A stretch of DNA of 64,000 nt from Euborellia annulipes. Lineage: Eukaryota; Arthropoda; Insecta; Dermaptera; Anisolabididae. Below are positions 10,074 to 22,736 of this stretch, one piece after another. The stretch lies in assembly GCA_023213315.1 (NCBI GenBank), contig JAKCPI010015263.1, forward strand, positions 1 through 64,000, read 5' to 3'. Under the pieces are notes generated by a model, which saw only the letters and a program-made list of their open reading frames with translations, did no database searches and was not told the DNA's origin. A program made the translations under genes and the position numbers. Numbering within the stretch: position 1 is the stretch's first letter; each line of letters begins with the position of its first letter.

Positions 10074-11602
10074 ATAAAAAACCTCCCTGAATCGCCTGAA
10101 AGACCCCATTCTCAGCCCTTATATATATAAAAAGAACAATTCTAATAACCATTTTTGTTTTATGTTAATTTACTATACAATATATTAAATGTATCTAAAA
10201 TTTTTATTTAAATAAATAAATGTAATTATTTTTTAAATTTATAAGTGTCTGTAATTTTATACCCCTATATAACTTTAAAATAGAATATTTCCAAAATTAA
10301 TTAATTTAAGAAAATTAATCATCTTACAAAATTGAAAAAAAAATATATAAATAAAATTATGTTGTTTAAAGTGAATTAAATTTTAAAAATCATATAATAA
10401 GATTTTACATTTCACCAAACCTTTATAAATATACTTATATATCACACGCTTTTATACTAAGGTCCAAAAAAAATTGAGCCACCAATAAAACCTTTATTAA
10501 ATAGCAAATTGTTTTTAAAATTTTTACAAGTAACCATATAATTTGTTCTATTAACTCTTAAACTAACATATTCAATACATTTTGTTGATAGTTTTTGAAT
10601 TTTATAAAAAAAAAAAAAAAAAATAAGTAAAATTAAATTAAAAGCTACAATTATAAATTATCATATTTTCTCAATATCGTTTTACATTTAAATAAAGTTT
10701 TAATAAAAGATCAAATTGAATTTGAAATATCAATAAAATGAATCATTTTCAATTAAGGACATTCCCTAATAAATCGATTTTCATGCAATCCTTTTAAACC
10801 TTTGAATACACATAAGTATTTATAAGTGTCCTTTACATGTAAAATATTTATTTTTATTTTAATTGATTTCTGGAAAATATTTTTCAAATTTAGTGCCAGT
10901 GAAATATAATAAATGTAAATTCGTAAATAGTAAGAAAAAAAGGAACACTAATAGTCAAATGCAGTGGTTCCCAACCTTTTGTGGCCCATCGCCCCTTCCT
11001 GGATGTTGACTAGCACCTATCGCCCCCTTTTTTCATTTTCAGAATATGCCTAATTTTAATTTGAAGTAAAGTGTAAATAATAAATCAGTTTTAGTATTTT
11101 AAACAATTTTATTACCGTAGATAAAAAAACCAAAGCATTTTTATCCAGTCACTCTTAAATAAAATAGAAAAGAAATTAATAAAATGTACTTTTCTTACAG
11201 ATTTTTTTTAAGAACAAAGAAATGAAATAATTAACTAAGATCATTGACGGGCATTTAAAAAACAAGACTACATATTTTCATTTTTAAATTGGAATCTGGA
11301 AAAATTAAGAAAGTTGACAATTAGCCCAGTAAATAGAGGATCGTAAAAGTGGTCCAGCTTACATTAATTGCGGGAAATGATTTTTTCTAGGATCGTTTGG
11401 TATGGTGTGGGTAAGCGAAATCTAAGTTTGTGACTTCGAAAATGTAGGGGACAACTTTCGGTGGCCGAAAAACCACGAAATTTTCGGACTTTTTCCAGTT
11501 TCTTGCTTATAACTCAAAAACGGTCCATACTTTGTAAATAATCGTCCTATAGTAAATTAAAGAGGATAAAATTTGGAGCCGAGTAAAAAAATATGCAAAA
11601 TC
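10074..11602 (+). other. 3' flank of ELL locus 1 with a hAT-type end
   Basis: An AATAAA lies immediately after the stop (10075), followed by AT-rich sequence shared almost base for base with 35525-37053. At about 10969 the sequence cagtggttcccaacc...tgtggccc resembles the terminal inverted repeat of Charlie-type hAT transposons. I find no matching opposite end before the duplication stops, so that element is truncated or extended beyond recognition. Confidence 0.5.
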
Positions 11603-12728
11603 AATCCACCTAACCAAACTTATATCAAAACCTTCCCTTTATTAATATCTGAATAAATTTTATATCAACGTTAAATTGTTTTATCTTTTATTTCATACGC
11701 TTTTGCAGAGAACTACCTTGTCTCCCCTCCACTTTTTCTTTACAGGATATCATATATGCATAACATTAATTAACTAGATAATCAAACCAGCAGCCACTAT
11801 CGAAACATTTCTATTTTATTATAAAGTAACTAACAGCTTCCTTGAGGTCTTACAAACCTCATAACAAAAAGGAGCGATACTTTCAACAGAGCTAAGACCA
11901 TTAGTTAAATATTATCTTTGTGAATTGTAATATATTAATTGTGAAATGTAATGTGATATATTGTTAAATATTTTTATAGACTGAAGATGGCATTGAGTTA
12001 ATGCCGAAACGTCTCTTGTTTCAAATAATATTAAATTATAAACCCTGATGAAAATTTTTTATTGAAAAAAAAAGAAAAAATAACCATCATTCTATAAGGA
12101 CTCGATTTTCCTACTGTGATTCAAAAAGCCTCGTTCCTGATTATAAAAAATATTATAAGAATCAACTAATTACTATTCTCGTATTTTAAGTTCATTAAAA
12201 TAAAAATAAAAAATTGTTATAAATTCCTTGTCGATTTGGCCGCCGTTTTTGGCCTCCTAGGGGGGGGGGCGTTCGCCTCCTCCGCCCCCCCTCCCTGGAT
12301 CCGCCCTTGCTTCCGCAATGGTTACCAATAATAATCGAAGCGTCAAAATCTAATGTAGAATGGTCATTCCTCGACTGTTAAATGAGAATTGATCATTATT
12401 TTTGAATTATAGTCAACATGAACTGCACATTGCAAGTGATATCTGATTAATAATAAAGGAATAAACATTTATATTTTACGAGATATTAATTATTTCGTCA
12501 AAATGTCTTTAAGTTAGTAAGTTACCAAAGTTTAATAAGATTCATTTAAAACCCGCAAACGTTTCGAGTTCATTTCTATTTATATGAAATGAATTTTATT
12601 ATCATTTTTTGATTCATTCGCCCGACGCTTTCTATTACGAGATGCATGCAAGGTATTATATTAAGTCACTATTAATAACATTACTAAAAAGAGAAAAATA
12701 AAAATAATTTATATAAAAAAAAAAAAAA
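11603..12728. other. Repeat-rich intergenic, no gene
   Basis: It contains a CTGAAGA-GGCAT...ATGCC-GAAAC module (11981-12010) and a GC-rich island (about 12235-12310: runs of G and C ending in 'ctggatccgcccttg'), which looks like a transposon end. A segment near 12318-12400 is repeated at about 28660-28730. I see no coding frame. Confidence 0.5.
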
Positions 12729-13112
12729 AAACGACTTCAAAAAAATTAAATGCAACAAATAAAATAATAATAACTAAAAAATAAAATAAGATCCTCTAAA
12801 ATGTATAAAATAATTATCTAATTTAGTTACAACTAAACGACGAAATATTAACATGAAATTACTTTTTGAAGTCGGTGCCAAACATATACATTTTATGAAT
12901 CGATCTCGACGAATCTTCCTTAGTATGTTTGGCGGGTACACCCTCTTATATAGTTTGTTTGGCACCGACTTCAAAAAGTAATTTGATGTTAATATTTTGT
13001 CGTTTAGTTGTAACTAAATTACATAATTATTTTATACATTTTAGTGTATTTTATTTTATTTTTTAGTTATTATTATTTTATTTGTTGCATTTAATTCTTT
13101 TGAAGTCAGTCT
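12729..13112. repeat. Foldback element, about 185-bp arms
   Basis: The left arm (12732-12915) starts 'cgacttcaaaaaaattaaat' and the right arm (about 12945-13112) ends with its reverse complement. The centre (12915-12950) is short. A solo arm end lies at 13482-13525, so this is a family. Confidence 0.8.
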
Positions 13113-13480
13113 GTCTTTTTTTAATTATAAATATTATTTTTCATGTGGTCAGTATCGAATGAATATTGAAAATGTTTTGTTCTTAATCAGCCGATAAAGA
13201 TACAATTTTAAAAACTATATTCTCAAACAAATAAAATATATATATATATATACGGCTATGCGATTTAGTCGCTAGTATGAAAGCAGTCGTATATGTACAT
13301 CTTTCACTTTACCAAACAGGGTATGGTCAAGTATTGTAATCGTGCATCATAAAAGTGTTTTTTTCCTTCATTTTTTTCAAAGTATCTCAAAAACGGCTTA
13401 AAATATTTCGAAGAGAAAAATTGAGCTAAACCATGGCATTTTGTTCTACAAAAAAGCTTTCATAAGTAAACATCGAAAAA
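13113..13480 (+). repeat. Dispersed repeat, matches 21245-21620
   Basis: About 370 bp containing 'catgtggtcagtatcg', 'atacggct', 'gtcgtatatgtacatc' and 'caagtattgtaatcgtgc' recur in the same order inside intron 2 of the cullin-like gene. No protein is predicted, and the family is unknown to me. Confidence 0.75.
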
Positions 13481-13834
13481 ATTATTATTTTATTTGTTGT
13501 ATTTAATTCTTTTGAAGTCAGTTTTATTTTTTTTTTTTAATAAAAATTATAAACCTAAACCTTTCGGTAAAAATTTCTCCCTTTATCAATATTTTTGAAA
13601 TTTAAAAAAAAAAATTGCTTTGTTTTCTTGAAGATTTATATTTTTTTTTTAATATATTTTAATTTATTCAATATAATATTCTATTAAAAGTAAAAAGTTT
13701 AAAAACGTGTTTTTTCATTAATATCCCTTTGGATTGAATATCCTAATTATTAAAAAAATATATATGAGTTAAAAATATTTATTAGTAATGAAGCTGATAA
13801 AAGTATTATTTTTGTGGTTAATTTTATTAAAGTT

Positions 13835-14130
13835 TGAATTTCTATTTAAATTTCAAACTTAAGTTAAAAATAGATTATCATTTTAAAATTGAAAAAATTT
13901 TGGGTCGCTGAGAGTCCGTGACCAAATATTTTATAATATTTATTTTCAATACTCAATCAGTGATCCACAATTTTTTTAATATTAAAATCATAATCTATTT
14001 TTAACTAAAGTTTGAATTTCTATTTAAATTTCATACTTTAGTTAAAAATAGACTATCATTTTAAAATTAAAAAAAAATGTGGGTCGCTGAGTGTCCTTGA
14101 CCAAATATTTTATAATTTTTATTTTCAATA
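13835..14130 (+). repeat. Tandem duplication, about 170-bp unit
   Basis: The units at about 13838-13962 and 14008-14132 share 'aagtttgaatttctatttaa' and 'gggtcgctgag.gtcc.tgac'. Divergence is about one base in ten. Confidence 0.7.
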
Positions 14131-14176
14131 AGATTAAAAATACATTTTAATTTAATATTATATTTAACCACACAAA

Positions 14177-14343
14177 AAATGGTTACGAGGCCACGAGACC
14201 ACGAGACTAGACACGAGACTCTCATGGGCTCGTATCGGTATCGTCTCGTTTTTCGTTGAGGCGTTATCGTCTCGGTATCGTCTCGTAGAAACGAGACGTT
14301 ACGAGGCGAGAAGAGACCAAGTATCGTCTCGTGTGCAGCCCTA
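14177..14343 (-). repeat. CGAGAC-rich transposon end
   Basis: A dense cluster of ACGAGAC/GTCTCG in both orientations in an otherwise AT-rich region. Read on the minus strand it starts 'agggctgcacacgagacgat', resembling hAT-type termini. A partner end was not found. A 98-codon minus frame through it is a by-product of the repeat. Confidence 0.45.
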
Positions 14344-14897
14344 CTCATGTTACCATTATCCAATTAGAATGAAACTTTATTTAAATTGTAGCAAATTTAA
14401 TGAGATGAAATTTTGATCATTTTAATTGTAATTTAGAGCGCTTTAATTTATCTAAAAAAACTTATTTTGATTTGATAAGCTGTTTTTGAGTTATTCAAGA
14501 AAAACAGAAAAAAACTCCAAAATTTGCTCATTTTGAGGCGCGTAGAAACAGCACAGATTTGGAAGAAAACTTAGGATAGTAATATTGGAGTACCAATAAA
14601 GGTATTCCTAGTGACAAAATCTTTGCCGGGAATTATTTCCTGTTAAAATCGTAATTTGCCTGGACTAAAGAAGCTGTAACTAAATTTTTTTTAATTTTAA
14701 AAAATATCTAATTTACATCAGTAGTCTCAACCAATTTATTAAATATGAAGACCTCAATTAGCGAAATATAGTCAAATTATATTATAATATACATTTAATA
14801 GGTAGGTAAACCTGTAAATTTTCCACTTCTTAAAAACTATTTTTGAAGTCCAAGATTCAAAAATCCCCCCCCTGGGGGGCTACCGGCTCATGATCTC

Positions 14898-16065
14898 TCA
14901 AAATAAAAGTCTGTTACCCACCCTGGTATAAGTGTAATATTTCTTTAGAATGATAAGGGTATATCGTTTTTGAAAATTCGCGCCAAAATACATATTTTTA
15001 GTTTCCGAAATACCCACCCTGGTTTGAGAAACTTCTTGTCAAATTATTTCCAACAACATCTCATTATAAAATCTCGTCTTGTTTTTGGATTTTTATAAAC
15101 TTGAGAATTGTTTTTATTTTCTCAATTTCGGTGCAAATTTGTGGTGAATCGTGTATCTAGCAGCTGCTATCGTTCTATCCCATTTGGTAAGTGATTTATG
15201 AATATATTTATTTATTTATTTTAATAGATTATAATTTTTAGTCGAGCATGAATTTATTTGTTCAGTGTATATGCGTAGATATTCCTAATATGAATTCCAG
15301 AGGCAACTTACATTACAGAATTCTGTATCTGTTTTCGGATTTTCTATGCCTATTTATTTATTTAACAACCATTCTATATATTTATTTATTATTTTTTTGT
15401 ACTATATTAGAATTAAGGAGGTTCTTTCGCGACAATCCAAATGGAAAGTTTTAGCCTCGTAACCACTCTATAAATATAAACGGAAGTAAAATTTTAGGTT
15501 ATGTTTTTTTTAAAAAATAGACAAATAATAAACCATTTCAAGGGCAGAAAATATACACTCGAAATAATTTTCAAATCAATCTTATAAAAATGATATTAAA
15601 AAATTAAATTAAAAATAACAAGCTAATAACAGGGCCTTCACAGCAATTGTGTAAATATAATTCTAAAAGACGTGTTCTCCAACTCCGTGAATTATAGTTC
15701 ATTAAATAAATTCAAATTCAACATTAGGTATAACAATAGTATTTTTTTGTTTTTATAATAAATTTTCATTCTCGTGAAAATTTATTAATATTTGTTAAAA
15801 ATTTAATTATTAATATAATATTAAAATTTTACGGTTGGTATTACCACGTGGCTTTTTTTTTTTTTTTTTTTGCGTTTGGATCCTTGTGGAGGCCATGTTT
15901 GTTTAGGCATAACTCTTTGTTTATTAACCGATTTCGATGATTCTTTTTATATTTGAAAGAGGGTCCCTTGGGGGGTGATCCGATATTAATTTAGTCAAGT
16001 TCTGATTATATGGTCAATGGCGAATTAACGTAAATATACAATTCTTATGAGCAAATAATCGAAAT
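14898..16065 (+). repeat. Dispersed repeat R1, long copy
   Basis: It contains the same landmarks as the copy at 1083, plus an extra internal block (about 15240-15410) that the copy at 16852 also has. The block includes 'tgttcagtgtatatgcgtag'. It ends with the 'accgatttcgatgattcttt' tail shared with 3955-4130. Confidence 0.75.
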
Positions 16066-16267
16066 TATAAATAAATAAAATCTTTTATAAAAAAAAAATC
16101 AAGCTTAAAACGTTAAGTTAAAATCAAATACATATAATACAAAAGTTTCAATTCCTATTAAAAATAATTATTTTTGTATCTAGAGTCTTCTATTTATAAA
16201 ATAATTTCATGAAAATAGTTTTTTTTTTTTTAACATTTTTTTTAAATATTAATAAAGAAATCTCTTA

Positions 16268-16480
16268 ACACTAGAACGCCCAGAAGCCGTCAATTTGACG
16301 GTTTTCACATTTCATTTCTCTTTCATTTCGTTACTATTTAAGTTAGAACTTTGAAACTCGCTGACTTTTAATCATTTTTGAATAGCTTTATAATAAAAAA
16401 AAATAGCACCCTATGAATTTTTATTTAGGAGAAAATTATGGATTTACCAAGAACGCCCAAAAGCCGTCAATTTGACGGTA
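16268..16480. repeat. piggyBac-like end with repeated palindrome
   Basis: TTAA (16266-16269) is followed by 'cactagaacgcccagaagcc' and the palindrome CCGTCAATTTGACGG (about 16288). The phrase 'agaacgccca.aagccgtcaa' recurs at about 16450. A TTAA-flanked terminus would fit the piggyBac group, but I see no opposite end and no transposase. Confidence 0.35.
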
Positions 16481-16851
16481 ACACTTTTTTACCCCAATTT
16501 TTATATTTTAAATTAATTTTTCAAGTACGAATAATTCCCATTCTTTTTTTTTGAACATTTCCATCCTTTTTGACCCTCGGATTTTGTTCTGACTTTTTTT
16601 TAATTTATAATCTTCCTTGAAAAACTTGGGGTAAAATAAAAAAATTATGTTTCTTTAAGTCAATTTTTTTTATCTTTTGATGATTCACTTTATTATTTTA
16701 CAACATTTCGAGGGAACCTACTGTTTTGAAATCCATATATATATATATATATATACTATTTTAAATATTGATAAAAAAATATTTTAAATATCATCAATAT
16801 TAATTTTTTAAAATAATATTTAAGTAAATTTCCGCGCGGATTGCTTAGGCA

Positions 16852-17330
16852 GTGTTTTTTGAAATTTCCTCCAAAATAAATATATTTAATTTTCGAAATA
16901 CCCACCCTGGTTTGCGAAACTTCTTGTCAAATTATTTCCAACAACATCTCAGTATAAAATCTCGTCTTGTACTGTCTTGTATTTTTATAAACTTGAGAAT
17001 TGTTTTTATTTTCTCAATTTCGGTGCAAATTTGTGGTGAATCCCGTATCTAGCAGCTTCTATCGTTCTATCCCATTTGGTAAGTGATTTATGAATATATT
17101 TATTTATTTATTTAAATAGATTAGAATTTTTAGTCGAGCATTAATTTATTTGTTCAGTGTATATGCGTAGATATTCCTAATATGAATTGCACAGGCAACT
17201 TACATTACAGAATTCTGTGTTTGTTTTCAGATTTTCTATGGCTAATTATTTGATTTACAAGCATTCTATATATTTATTTATTATTTTTTTGTACTATATT
17301 AGAATTAAGGAGGTTCTTTCGCGACAATCC
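16852..17330 (+). repeat. Dispersed repeat R1, third copy
   Basis: It runs from 'aaatacccaccctggtttgc' through 'cccatttggtaagtgattta' to 'gaggttctttcgcgacaatc', where similarity stops. Confidence 0.7.
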
Positions 17331-18170
17331 ATGCTTTCTTGGTTATTTTAAGGTCAAGTTCTGTTTTTTAAGGAAAACGCTCGGCATTCATTTCAATAAC
17401 AGCCCCATTCACACACATTCACGGCTTAAATGAAGAACATTTCAATAATTTCTTTAACAAAAAATACCCCATTTTTATTATGGTATACAATACTATAACT
17501 ATCTACTGGATTGACACGAGAAATAAATTTTTTTAAACACAAGAATTTGTAACTAGTTCTATTAAGTAGAAAATATTCTCTTAAATCTGAGTATAATGAA
17601 GTATTAATATCATTATAAACACTTATTGTCATTGTTGTGACTTTTCGATTTAATAAATATTTATTTAATAATTAATTATTTAATCATTATTATTTGATAA
17701 TTAAGTTAAATAATTATTAAGAATTTTTTTGAGATCTTATTGATTCATTTATTTTGTTTATTTGTTGTCATATAAAAAATAGTTCTTATGAAAGTTGTTC
17801 AGTTTTTTTTTGTAGATTAATATATAGAAAAATATAAGGTGCCATTTAAAAAACAGAACTTAACATTGAAATACCTTTGAAAGCTTTTTCTACGTCGACA
17901 AATAAAAGCGTTGTTTAGTTTCCCCCTTGGTATAAATAAACTTTTATATGAAACTGTACTGTTTTTGAGTTATAAGACAGTCTCAAGATAAAAAACTCAC
18001 CAGGTATATTTTCATTTTATTGAAAATTTATTTGGCTGCTTAAACATCAGTGAAAGCACGTGGTCTAAAAATCTGGTGACGCATAAAAAAAAATTAAAAC
18101 ATTAAACTTTTTAAATAATAATTTAAAAAGATATCCTATAATTTAATTGAAGGAATCTATTTTACAATAT
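17331..18170. other. Intergenic; diverged inverted match to 21000-21120
   Basis: About 17875-17995 ('gaaagctttttctacgtcga' to 'gttataagacagtctcaag') resembles 21000-21120 in reverse complement, so it is a dispersed element. The rest is AT-rich with no gene that I recognise. Confidence 0.4.
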
Positions 18171-18224
18171 AATATTTTTTTAAAATGTAACTATTGAATT
18201 AATATAATATTAAAACTTTACGGT

Positions 18225-18720
18225 TGGGATTACCACGTGGTTCATTAGATTTTTATTTATATTTTAAACTTCCCGCCAAATGGCATATTTTTAATTTGAA
18301 AACTACCCACTCTGGCGGCGAAACTTCTTCATTGGTTATTTTTTTTGTCTCTCATTTTAAATTTTCTAGTTGACCAGAGTGCTTCGAATATTTTATTTGT
18401 AAATTCAAACTTGTTTTTATTTTCTCATTTTTTTGTTATTTTGTGGTCTATTTACAAGTTTAGTTTCCCATTAGGTAATCCTTTTATGAATATTCTTATT
18501 TATTTTTTCCGATAGATAGATTTTTCCCTTCAAACATGTATTTATTTCCTCTGGATATGCGGGGGCGGTTAAAATATTTCCGGTTTTTTATGTGATTTCA
18601 AGAAATAATTTTAATGAAAGGAATTGTTTGTCTGTTATTAAATTCTGTATTAAAATGTGATCAATTATCACGCATTGCATATATTTATTATTTTTCTGTT
18701 CTCTTAGAAAAGAATGAGAG
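18225..18720 (+). promoter_or_regulatory. Possible 5' untranslated exon/promoter of the CUL2-like gene (R1-like)
   Basis: The part 18260-18480 matches R1 at low identity and in the same order: a 'cgccaaa..catatttttaatt' start, 'acccac.ctggc', 'gttttattttctc' and 'cccatt.ggtaa'. In all copies the last motif looks like an exon end plus splice donor. Lying about 400 bp upstream of the first coding exon, it could be the noncoding first exon of the cullin-like gene, with R1 copies derived from it. The sequence shows the similarity; the exon role is inference. Confidence 0.3.
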
Positions 18721-19045
18721 ATAATTTTTCTTTTATTTAGGAAAATATTCTCAAACTTTTTTATTCAACTTGTTTTAATTTTGGTGGATCACGTGGTCCC
18801 CATCGTCTGACAAGCCCTTTATTATTATTTTATATTTGATTGCTAATATATAATTTTTTTTTCAGGAATCTATATTTATTCAAAATGTCTAATTTCGAAT
18901 ACTTTGAAAACTTGTTAATATCATTCGATTTAAGGCCTTACAATGAAGTTAATTTTGATGAGAGCTGGGGCCGTATACAAATAACCGTTCAAGATTATAT
19001 TAATTCGGTAAATGTTCCAGAATCGACACTCAATGAAAGAAAAGA

Positions 19046-20180
19046 GTAAGTAATCAAAATAATAATATATGATTGTAATAACGCTGTATCTATTTGGGTA
19101 GAATTTCGACTCTCATTAATTCATTGGGTTATTGTTTCATAATTGATTGATTGACTCACATATTATACAATGTGTTTAACAAATTGACTGTTGTATACTT
19201 AAGGAATTATCACTACAATTGTCTTAAAGTATTGTTTTAGTTGAATAAACTATTTGTATCTGAGGTCTCAGTGCCATCTAGCGGAGAGCGCTAGAACTGA
19301 CCGGACAAATAAATACGAAACAGAGCATATGCCCTTCACTTCACTTGATTTATGGTACTCATCTTGCCACATATTCTTATCTTAAAAGCTCCACGTGCCC
19401 GAATGAGTTTCCAACTAACTTCCTTTCGAGTAGAGAGATCTGTTTAGACACCAGGCTCCCGGGGCATAACCGCGGCAAATTTATTTTGGTTACACTACAT
19501 TTAATATCTATGGTTGCCACTTCTTTTTGTTCTATATTCGAACCAAGGCTTAGAATTAAACAATAAAATATGTTTTAAGCTATGGCGGTGCTGGACTGAT
19601 TATGAGTCAGCTAACCGTTACCATAAGTATTTGTCAAAGATTGTCTTTTCAACTAACAGCGCGTTTCAACGGATATTCTCCGGGCTGAAAGTCTAATTAA
19701 CAAGATTCAACTGGACGAAGGGTTTAGATCTTTTAATAAACACTAGAATTCTAGGTAGATCAGTTTCGACAATTTGACATAAGAATTTTCCTTTTATTTA
19801 TATTAATCCTTGACTATTTGTAGTCATGGAATATTTCTAGAGTTGAAAATTCCTATTGCCAAATTGCTAACCTTTATGTTTATTCAAATTATTTACAATT
19901 TACTTATTTTATTTTCTTTACATTTTGTATTTACACTTATTGTCCTTATTTGATTCTGTAATTACATATTTTGTATTTCTTAACCTTAGGGACAATTTCA
20001 TAGAGCGCGGGCGGCATCTATGTGTTTGCTGGTGAACTATTTCATTCACTATATTTGAATTCAATTGGGCAATGTTATTATTTTACTAATTGTCTGTCCC
20101 CAACAAAGCATTTTGAGCCGCGAAAGTTAAATATGTAATCAATAATATCTTATGTTAATAATACATATTTTTTTTTTTAG
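19046..20180 (+). other. Intron 1 of CUL2-like gene with GC-richer insert
   Basis: The middle (about 19250-20030) is less AT-rich and is bounded by 'gtgccatctagcggagagcg' and 'gcgcgggcggcatctatgtg', which suggests an inserted element. Small frames inside (for example 19345-19566) show no family features. Confidence 0.35.
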
Positions 20181-20381
20181 GGATATAGAAACCCTTTGCT
20201 CGACACTTCCCCATCAATATGATGAAGAATTGTGGGTCGCAACAATATCACTTTTAACAAATCATGTGAGACAACTTGTAGAAAAGTTTCAACAAGATGA
20301 TGGAAAATTCCAACTCAGATTATATCATGAAGCTTGGATCCAATTTAGCCAAGCCATGAGGCATTTGGATGAGCTGTATCA

Positions 20382-22044
20382 GTAAGTATTTTTATTTTAA
20401 TATATTATTGTAAATATGAGCAGAGAGCGTAGGAATTATAAAATCGTGATTCGGTGGTCCTATTTTATTACAATGAATTGGCTAAGGGGCCAGTGTGATG
20501 TAAAAAGGCAAATTAAAAAAAAAAATTATCTCCTATTTAAACATTTATTTTAAGCAAAGGTAAATCGATATTTTTAAAACAAGTTGGGACACTCTACTTT
20601 AGTGGAGAGTAGGAATTAAAAATTCACAAAGGGGGCCTAACTAATTTTTTCCTCAATATATAGATATAGTTATTTATTTATTTTAACTGGAGATAAACTA
20701 GAAAAATTAAAAAAAAAAAAAATGATTTTTGCCTAGCGAGATACAACTATTTACTCAAAGGGTTCAATTCACCCCTGACAATGTTGGGTTCAAAGGTTAC
20801 TAGTTCATTTATATACAAATCGAATTAAACAGAATTTGTAATAGTAACATGTTGTTGAAATAAAGTAAAGCTTTCGATTCAAATTTATAAGAATTATTTC
20901 TTTAATTCACTAATTTTTATTTTCCCATATTCGTTGTATATAAAAATGAATTTTAAATGAATACCTGATGTGTTATCCTTATACTATACCGGGGGAGTTT
21001 TTTTATGCTTGAGACAGTCTTTTAACTCAAAAAATGCATTATATTAAAAAATATAATTATTATATCGAGGGAGAAACTAAACTACGCTACTGTTTGTCGA
21101 CCTAGAATAAGCTTTCAAGTTTTTTGATACACAAAGAGGTTGTCCTCTGCTTGATGCAAATAAACATCCACACATATAAAAAAAAAAAATGTATATATAT
21201 ACTTTTTTTTTTTGAGACTATTTTCGAGGGCTTGGCCTTCATCAGTCAGTCTTTTTTTAATTATAAATATTATTTTTCATGTGGTCAGTATCGCATGAAT
21301 ATTGAAAATGTTTTGTTCTTAATCAGCCGATAAAGATAAAATTTTAAAAACTATAGTCTCAAACAAATAAAAATTATATATACGGCTAGGTGATTTAGTC
21401 GCTAGTATGAAAACAGTCGTATATGTACATCTTTTACTTTACCATACAGGGTATGGTCAAGTATTGTAATCGTGCATGAAAAAAAGTGGTTTTTTTCCTT
21501 CTTTTTTTCAAAATATCTCAAAAACGGCTTAAACTATTTTGAATAGAAAAATTGAGCTAAACCATGGCATTTCGCTCTACAAAAAAGCTTTCATAAGTAA
21601 ACATCGAAAAAATTATATTTTTTGAGATAATAATTGTTTTGTCAAAATGTCTGTTAGTGTCTGTGCGTTACCAAATTTTTGTGGACGAGCTAGCTCAAAA
21701 ACTAGTGTGAATATCGAAACCAAATTTCACACGTAGTTTTGGTCCATTGAGATTAAGAGCTGATTAGATTTTGGTGCATATCGACCCAAAATTAAGGGGG
21801 GTGGAGGGGGGGTTAAAAATTAAAAATCTAGGCCATTTGAGGAAACTCAACCAAATTTTGTATACATAATCAGTGGGACCCCAGAAGTCTAAAAATGCAA
21901 AAACTAACCCCCCTACATGATTATAAATAATTTTGGGGGCCAGGTTGTATGGTAAAGTCAAGTGGATGGCCACATCAGAACACGTCAGCTTATTTTTTTT
22001 ATTTTTTAAATATATAATATTATTAATAAAAATTATTTTCTTAG
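20382..22044 (+). other. Intron 2 of CUL2-like gene, repeat-filled
   Basis: It holds the inverted match to 17875-17995 (about 21000-21120), the dispersed repeat shared with 13113-13480 (21245-21620), and a following segment (about 21640-21970) with 'gtcaaaatgtctgttagtgt' whose start also occurs near 12490. No coding function is seen. Confidence 0.55.
21245..21620 (+). repeat. Dispersed repeat, second copy of 13113-13480
   Basis: Same order of landmarks as the first copy, with scattered substitutions and indels. It shows that this unit is mobile or was copied into the cullin intron. Confidence 0.75.
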
Positions 22045-22736
22045 GTATTTAAATTTCATATTTGAAGAGAAGAAAAACGAAATAGGTCATTATTGTTATA
22101 GATGGCAATTCTTATACTGGAGCTGGAAACAGAAAACTCGTTGGAGAATTGGGTAAGATTTTTAAACCATATTATTATTTAATTTAAATTTTTAAAAGGT
22201 TTATAATAATAATTTTTTTCTTCTCAGGTCTACAATTATGGAAAGACAATATGATGATATTTTTTCATGAAAAAATATTAAATGAAATTTTTGAAGGTAT
22301 CCACCTGGATAGAACCGGTGATTCTGGAGAAGATTATTCTTAACTATAATCGTAGGAGTCATCCAGTCATTTATTGATGTGGAAGTTTATAAGAAAGGTT
22401 ATAACAAGATGAAGGTTAGTACAATTTCTTTATTTTTATTAAAAAATTATTTTTTCATTTAATGTTCAAAATAAAAATGTCTACACAGTGTAGATCAGGG
22501 CTGTCCAACCCGCGGGCCGTATGCGTCCCAGTACTGTAATGAATGCGGGACGACATAAAATTATAAATTTCTTTAAAACATTTAAGATTTTTATATATAC
22601 TTACTGGAAAACTTATCTCTGATACAATATGACCAAATTTTTTTTGTTTTTAAATAAATTGGATAATATAATAGAAGGGTAGCTTTTATTAAAGGGATCG
22701 TATGGAGTTGGACTTGACTTTAAATTAAATACAAAG

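Larger units (their letters stand above)
480..11602. repeat. Segmental duplication, copy 1 (carries ELL-like locus 1)
   Basis: Five blocks align collinearly by eye with 30601-37053: 480-890 with 30605-31045, 1980-3206 with 31236-32470, 4320-4950 with 32640-33262, 6655-10073 with 33268-35524, and 10074-11602 with 35525-37053. Copy 1 carries extra material: two R1 repeats, the tRNA-like gene, about 1.7 kb at 4951-6654 with a LINE fragment, and one extra tandem ELL unit. Similarity stops at the shared motif gagccgagtaaaaaaatatg near 11600 and 37050. The 3' blocks differ by only a few bases, so the duplication looks recent. Confidence 0.85.

Noticed and set aside
19345..19696. Two overlapping ORFs in intron 1 of the cullin-like gene
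   Set aside because: They lie in a GC-richer insert without splice signals or family motifs. I could not link them to any protein.
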